Positions 58,003 to 64,000 of a DNA stretch of 64,000 bases are shown one piece after another. The notes beneath the pieces were generated by a model. It saw nothing but the letters and a program-made list of their open reading frames with translations. It was not told where the DNA came from and searched no databases. The position numbers were made by a program, and so were the translations under genes. Each line of letters begins with the position of its first letter. Position 1 is the first letter of the stretch. The stretch lies in contig CM060910.1 in assembly GCA_030737875.1 (NCBI GenBank), positions 252,434,427-252,498,426 on the forward strand. The letters run 5' to 3'. This stretch comes from Allium sativum (Eukaryota > Streptophyta > Magnoliopsida > Asparagales > Amaryllidaceae).

Positions 58003-59169
58003 TGTGATGACCCGAACTTCCCCGTCTCCATAGAGAAGAGAAAGAACGGATTGTCTGAGAACACGATAAATCAGAACACAAACAGAAGAATATTTCATTG
58101 CTTATTACAACAATCTACATCAGAGTACAAGAATATAACAGAGTATGAATAATTATTACACATTTGATAAATATCAGAGATTTAAAAATTACAATGCAAC
58201 AGAAAATAATGCAGAACACAACTGAAAGAGATACACGAATACAGAGCTTTCCGGGTATAGTTTCAGCTGTTTAGGTTAAAACAATAAACTCCAGGTTAGT
58301 CATGTGACTGGTGTGAGAACTAAAACAATTATTTAAAACTTTACTTTAAAATCAAATATATCAAGGGACCACGCCGTATAACACGGAACGGGTTTCCTCC
58401 CAAGAATACTAGTGCATGAAACAAACAATGCAATGCTTTTTGGAAAAAATGAAGCTATTATAAGACCCAGGTCCCATCACACAATGCAACACAAGATAGA
58501 GGATAGGGTTTTCCCTTATAATAGCCAAACATGCTTGGTACGTTTAAAATAAATCATTTGATACTATTATAAGTGCATAGTGTACAAAACAACTTCAAAT
58601 ATAAATGTATCAATCATAGACAGCATGGGTACCATATATCATGTTGCCATACTAGGCTCTACAATCAAAACCGAAATGTCACGTATTGGAAATTGGATTT
58701 CCATAATAAGTCAAGGCTAGGGATGGCTCCTCACCGCTTTGAGACACTCTAGCAAATGTCTCAAGACTACACACTCTGGGTAACCCTTGGATCTTCAGGG
58801 TCGGTCCTCCCTTACGTTTGAGGATTGGTTATTCCTGAGCATACGTTTCCCGGTCCTATCAGACCTATCCATCGGCTTTGTAGAGACCGATATAACCGTG
58901 GCGCCTCGCATTCCAATAACCACATAGGTAAAAAAATATAACAATGTTAGGACTTGTTAAACGCTGACACCACCCATAACTAGAAAGAAATGTCGTGCAC
59001 TCCCTGCAGTCACGATCCCGTTTTTTTACTCATACCGAGGTGTGAGGCTCGCGAATTAATGTTATACACAAATCATCGCTATGTTAAAGCTTTGATTTGA
59101 TCATCAACCACAAGACTCTGCTTTTCAACAGAAGCCTTGATCATTTGCATCTCACCATGCCACACAGGC

Positions 59170-60310
59170 AATTCATGCCATGCGACAGATATCTATCGAC
59201 ATATAACCTCTAAGCTCGTACGTCCCAAAGAAGGGCGTTAAGCAAGAGAATAAATTCTCCACCGCCAAACAGATATATATTTAATAGAAATCAATCAGCA
59301 CAGAATAAAATCCAATGTCAGACACACAATCCATTTACAAGTTCGTTCTGGGTCTGAACGAAACCGGAGGCACCTTATTCCTCGTCCCGTATGTCCAATA
59401 CAGGAGAGAGGTCCCCGCATGTTCGGTCGATCTCTAAGTACGTCTGGACGATCACCACTTATTACCTTGTCTTGGGTGTATAGCCCAATCATGACATCAG
59501 TTATCATCCAAACGATGTAAAGACCTCCGGTCTTCAACCACCGTCTTCATCGTCAACTTATCGTCGAAACAGTTATCCAGAATGGGTATAAACCCGGCCT
59601 TTCTGAATAACTCGCGTATATAATAGACGAGTAATATAAAAACACAACATACGCCTAATTCCAATCCAGAATATTCTTTTATTCAAATATTCACACTCTT
59701 AGGGAAAAGTTCCCAGTAATTTTATCAAAGATAAATTCTTTTAGATTTATTCTTTAATCTTCCTTTGGATATCATTTCAAACAATATTAAGGTTTTCCAA
59801 ACTAGTCGGGATTAGCGAACCACACCGAAGTAATCATTTATTTTATTTTCCAATCCCAACATATTCTTCCCATGGAGCCAAACTGGTAATACTCCATATC
59901 TAACACCACGGTCTTATCGGTAAAATTACTTACCATTTCCCGTTCAAATCTAATTAAAGATTTAACTATCGCTAGGAGCAAAACTGGCGATACTCCATTC
60001 TCAATCATTTCCCAAATTTGATAATTTAAATGATCACATTCCCTTTTTCAATCTATTTAAAGATCCATTAAAACTCCACTAAGCTTTAATCTTCCTAAAA
60101 ATCAATATTAATGATTATTTAACTTTGGAAACACAATCATGTCGCATCGACAATCTACACCGTACTATTGATTTCTACCGATATATAACCTCTAAGCTCG
60201 TATGTCTCAGAGAAGGGTGTTAAGCAAGAGAATAAATTCTCCGCCACCAAACAGATATATATTTAGCAGAGATTAACTATACAGTTCGAAATACAATGAC
60301 AGACATGTAA
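59170..60310 (-). repeat. Two copies of a ~140-bp module within the long LTR
   Basis: ATATAACCTCTAAGCTCGTA, GTTAAGCAAGAGAATAAATT and CCAAACAGATATATATTTA occur in the same order at about 59200-59335 and 60178-60315, about 970 bp apart. Confidence 0.8.
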
Positions 60311-60317
60311 TCCTGCC

Positions 60318-61042
60318 TTTAGCTGGGTTAAAGAACAATGTCATTTAAAACACAGTTCACGTTAAACCCAAATCACATTCCATTAATTATGGAATCTTCA
60401 CGGAAAAACAAATCATTATATGATAGATATCAATTTCCGTATCTGACTAATAATATAAATGGAATAACGGCAAAGCCTTTTAAATTCCATATGTATTAAC
60501 AATCTTCCTCCATAGAGGTTCACTTCGATTATTATCAATCGAATTCCATTCAATTCCAATTTAATATATTAAATTGGAAAAAGTTACTTTGGAAAATTCC
60601 CGTTAAATCTTAATAAAAAGATTTATAAATTCCAAATCACATTTCACTGTAAATCGGGTTAAAGAACGAATGTCGTTAAAAACACAGTTCACAATAAACC
60701 CAATTCACATTCCATTTTCAGTTCCAATTAAAAGTTAATTAATTGGTAATTCTTCTTTAAATCTTAATTAAAAGATTTATTTTTTTCACACCGGGTTTAA
60801 GAACAGTGTCATTTAAAACACAGTTCATGACCAACCCAAAATCCTATCAGTCTCTAACCGTAAATTGGTAAGAGTACAATTCCCTAAGTATTAATCTCGA
60901 AGGCCGAAACCAACATCAGATCAATATCCAAGAAACCATTCAGCTTAGTTAACCTCCAGTAAGTTTCTAATTTTCTTAACTCCATTGGGTTTAAGAACAG
61001 TATTATTAAAGATACCATCCACGACAAACCCGAAATCCAATT
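60318..61042 (-). repeat. Four copies of a ~55-bp module within the long LTR
   Basis: GGGTTTAAGAACAGTGTCAT, then TTAAAACACAGTTCA and AACCCAAAT, appear in variant form at about 60323-60380, 60657-60715, 60792-60842 and 60986-61036. Confidence 0.75.
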
Positions 61043-63520
61043 TGGTATTAAATACAAGGCTCTGAATAGAAAATATATCGGCTTATATTCAATATCAAAT
61101 TCTGAAACCAACAAATATCGTATTGGAATAACGATATATATATCTTTCAAATTGCTCCACAATATCCGTATAATCACGGAACCCAATATCGAAATATTCC
61201 GAAGATAATTTCGATTCAAATCCATTCCAATTTATATATTGGAAATTCTGGTTATTTTTAAAACCATTTCGAATCCAATTTAATTATTTAAAAATATTGT
61301 ATTATAATTTTGGTTCATAACTAGTTCATTTCGATAAAATATATTTTTATCTTTTCAAACGTGGAATTTTTCATCCCAATTCTTTCCAAATCATTTATTA
61401 TGATTTTACACAAATTATTGATATTTATAATAATTTTATCAAGGCCCGTACAGTCGATTTCCGTAAACGGTCATCGAACTGCACTTACAGCGACCTTTTC
61501 CAAATTTGATTTGGACATGATTCCAAATCCAACTGTTAGATTTCAAATCTCTTGTAATCGTTGGAAAGCTCTGTTCGATACAACCCAACGGTTCCAATTT
61601 AGGAGAATCCGACGGTTGGATCTCTCGTAATTTCAATTCGAAGTCAATGGTCGAAATTCACGAACTGCCGCAGCGCGGCGCGTTCTATTCAGGCCATTAA
61701 ATATATATTATATATATATATTTATCGATTTCCTTTTAAAACGTATTTTTCAAAACATTAGATTTTGAAATCACTTTCACTTTGATATTCATTATAAAAA
61801 TGAATAAAATCGATATAAATATCGTTCACGTCAAAATGACGTGAATCTAATCAACACCGCTTTATATATTTAAATATTTTCGTGTCCATCCCAAATCGGA
61901 CATCAAAATTAGATTTGATCTTTTACTAAATATTATTTTAAAATATTCATTATTTTAGAATATTCATTATTTTAAAATATTCATTCTTTCTGAACTGGAA
62001 TCAAACACAGCCAATTACCATATAATGTGATTTACATGGATTTCATACAGCACATGTATAGAACAACATTGACAAACAATCAACCATCATCTAGAGTGCA
62101 TTCTACACTGCATAAGCATTAAATTTAAATATTTAATGCTTACACAGCTTGTCAACCAATCGATTGACATACAACTAAACATTGGGATTAGTGTACGTCC
62201 AATATCATCCCAATACCCGTGTAGGGTTTCAATCAACAAATAATGAATTTTATTTGTGCAGTTGGGCGATGTGTAAAATTTATCGTCCCAATCAATATTA
62301 GTCAAATCAATGTACACAAACAAATCATCTGATTTGTAAATGAATATTTATTTTATTCATATACGCATTAAAAATTATATTTTTAATGACAAAATATTTA
62401 TTTCAACACATGAATATTTTATTTATTCCATTCCACATCACAATCAATTTTCACAACACAATCAAATCAAACAAGTCGTCCATGATTTGTGGACGACGGG
62501 TGTCGAGTGCTTCAAAGCATTATCTACATCCTCGTATATATTTTAGCTAGAAAATAAAATTAAAGTGAAAAATTCTCACCTTTGGTTTTCAATCCGTCGG
62601 TCTTTAATTGACAGTTTTGGTACCGTGTGGATTTAAATTTGCTCCATATTCAAACAAGCTCCAATTTGGACCTAGTCAGTTTTGTTGCGATGCTCTCGAC
62701 TCTACGGTCGCAACGGATCCTGTTTCATGCGATTTGGAGTTCGTAGTAAAAAGATATTAATATACCAACATGGAATATTATTTAAATAATAAGATCACTA
62801 TTCACCTTCTTCTCCAAACGACACCCTCAACTTAAAATGCTCACCATGGCCAAACTGTAAGTCGGAATTGCACGAAACCGGCTCCATTCTCTCCGGCTTC
62901 TCCTCCTCTTTCCACGGCTGGTGGCCTCCCCCTCCAGTTCTCCATGTGGGCCCCACGATCTGCAGTTAAACGGAAAACTGTAGTTTTCGTTCATCTCAGT
63001 GCTGCGGCCACCTCGGTGCTCCAAATGCCCCTAATTTTTACCAGTAGCTTGGTCTCCACCTCCCGAATGATTTTCCCTTTGGTCCCTTTGCTCACGTTTG
63101 CGACTGTCCTGTTTTCAGCACCACTCCAATAAAATTGACATTCCAGCCAATTCCGTCCACCTGGGACCATGCCACCACTGCCAAAATCTTCGTATGCTTC
63201 CACTCTACATTCCCTCCAAACCGCTCGACCTATCTCTACGTGGGGCCCACAGCAACCAAAATACGAAAACCAACCTGCTGCAAGTTGAGCCCAATTCCTA
63301 CTAAACCACCAGTCCAATCACCACCAAATTTTTACAGTAGCCAGTACTCATCATGCTCTACAATCTCACAAAATTTCATGGCCTAACTCTTTACGGTTTG
63401 GGAGATATAAATTATTAAGTTTCAGGGGATTTTTAGCAAAAATGTTTTTGAGGGAGGAAATGGGCTGCTGATTTCCAAAGAAGAGGAGGGAAAGAAGTGA
63501 GGGTTTTGTGGAGGAAAAGA

Positions 63521-63530
63521 TATTATATAG
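63521..63530 (-). promoter_or_regulatory. Possible TATA box of the long LTR
   Basis: Minus-strand CTATATAATA lies in a purine-rich plus-strand context (GAGGAGGGAAAGAAGTGAGGG upstream). Tentative. Confidence 0.35.
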
Positions 63531-64000
63531 TGGAAATTTTTATTTTATTATTATTTTCTTTAGTTGCCGCTGTCTCCAGTCGACAATTATCGATGCCGCA
63601 ACTACACACGAACTCCGTTGGTAATGAAAATTGACATGCTACTATGTCTTCACGATACGGTTCTAATAAAACTAGTTTCATCGAATTCCGAGTCCGTTTG
63701 CTAAGAAAACTCTATTTCTGGCTTAAATAGTTGTTTAATTCACAATTTATCCCATACGGCCACATATGGACTCCAAAAATTGCAGAAAAATAAATCTAGT
63801 TATGTTTTGACGATTCGTCCTAACAAAACTAATTTCGTCAAATTTGGTGACCATTTGAAAAATGGCCATTTTCTGGTCGATCCAAATTGACTGAAATTGC
63901 CACGCTCACATATTGATTCCCATGATTATGAATTCTGGAATCCAACAAAAATTTGACATTCCGGATCCAAAAAAAGTGGTCTCCTCGAAAATGGAGGTCG

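Larger units (their letters stand above)
58003..64000 (-). mobile_element. Long LTR (>6 kb) related to the LARD LTRs, running off the window
   Basis: It starts TGTGATGACCCGAAC. The layout follows the LARD LTR at 2238: AAACTCCAGGTTAGTCATGTGACTGGTGTGAG (58289-58320) against AAACTCTGGGTTAGTCATGGGACTGGTGTGAG (2653-2684), and later stretches such as ATATCTAGTTATTT-like sequence near the far end. Sequence elsewhere is strongly diverged, so it is another family of the same group, apparently also minus-strand. No coding region is recognised; frames such as 60884-61225 and 62991-63317 have no domain. Whether it is a solo LTR or the 3' LTR of an element lies beyond the window. Confidence 0.7.

Noticed and set aside
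62991..63317. A 108-codon minus frame in the less AT-rich end of the long LTR
   Set aside because: Two other frames are open over the same bases on the other strand and none shows a domain. Local base composition explains it.

Overview
The window is plant nuclear DNA, most likely from a eudicot with a large, repeat-rich genome. The basis is the set of retroelement lineages (Tat-type and Tekay-like Ty3/gypsy, Tork/Tnt1-like and SIRE-like Ty1/copia, a DUF4283/CCHC-type LINE, tRNA-derived SINEs, a hAT-type MITE), the initiator-tRNA-Met primer sites, and AT-rich DNA with long TA/CA microsatellites. I recognise no host gene. Nearly all of the window is transposable-element DNA, and many elements are nested with target-site duplications (TSDs) that can be read directly. 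The species cannot be told from the sequence.

Layout. (1) 1-26159: a minus-strand Tat-lineage Ty3/gypsy element whose 3' LTR runs off the left edge. Its decayed gag, protease, RT, RNase H, second (archaeal-type) RNase H and integrase lie between about 24.7 and 16.1 kb. Its 3' UTR carries two different tandem-repeat arrays. Two younger elements sit inside it. One is a 13.2-kb non-coding element with 5.8-kb LTRs (2238-15443, TSD TTGTA) in the 3' UTR. The other is a 2.86-kb solo LTR (21227-24089) in gag. (2) 26160-28150: microsatellites and a worn LTR relic. (3) 28150-37747: a plus-strand Tat-like element that keeps gag but has lost pol. Its 5' LTR is split by a 5.3-kb solo LTR (28461-33804, perfect TSD GTCTA). 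(4) 37.8-45.7 kb: two direct copies of a block with a broken LINE ORF1. Copy 1 contains a 557-bp MITE that copy 2 lacks. Between the copies is a minus-strand LTR with its polypurine tract (40142-41558). (5) 45.7-50.7 kb: mostly unassigned AT-rich DNA with a 156-bp miniature LTR and a SINE with an 11-bp TSD. (6) 50674-53451: a young non-autonomous copia element (gag-protease only, LTRs almost identical, perfect TSD CAATA). (7) 54.05-54.87 kb: a minus-strand SINE split by a 651-bp hAT-type MITE. (8) 55783-58002: LTR and 3' internal end of a SIRE-like copia element with repeated polypurine tracts. (9) 58003-64000: a long minus-strand LTR related to that of the 13.2-kb element, running off the right edge.

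Nothing here looks able to move by itself. The coding remnants carry stops, frameshifts or deletions. Two elements (the 13.2-kb non-coding element and the copia gag-protease element) have a structure that points to mobilisation in trans by autonomous relatives elsewhere. By-eye LTR comparison gives a consistent order: Tat host oldest (about 7% LTR mismatch in a 215-bp sample), the nested 13.2-kb element younger (12 mismatches in a 300-bp sample), copia element youngest (about 1%). The most unusual observations are the mosaic LTR end of the 13.2-kb element, the 156-bp miniature LTR, the MITE with its matching empty site, and the gag-only Tat derivative with a 17-G polypurine tract.
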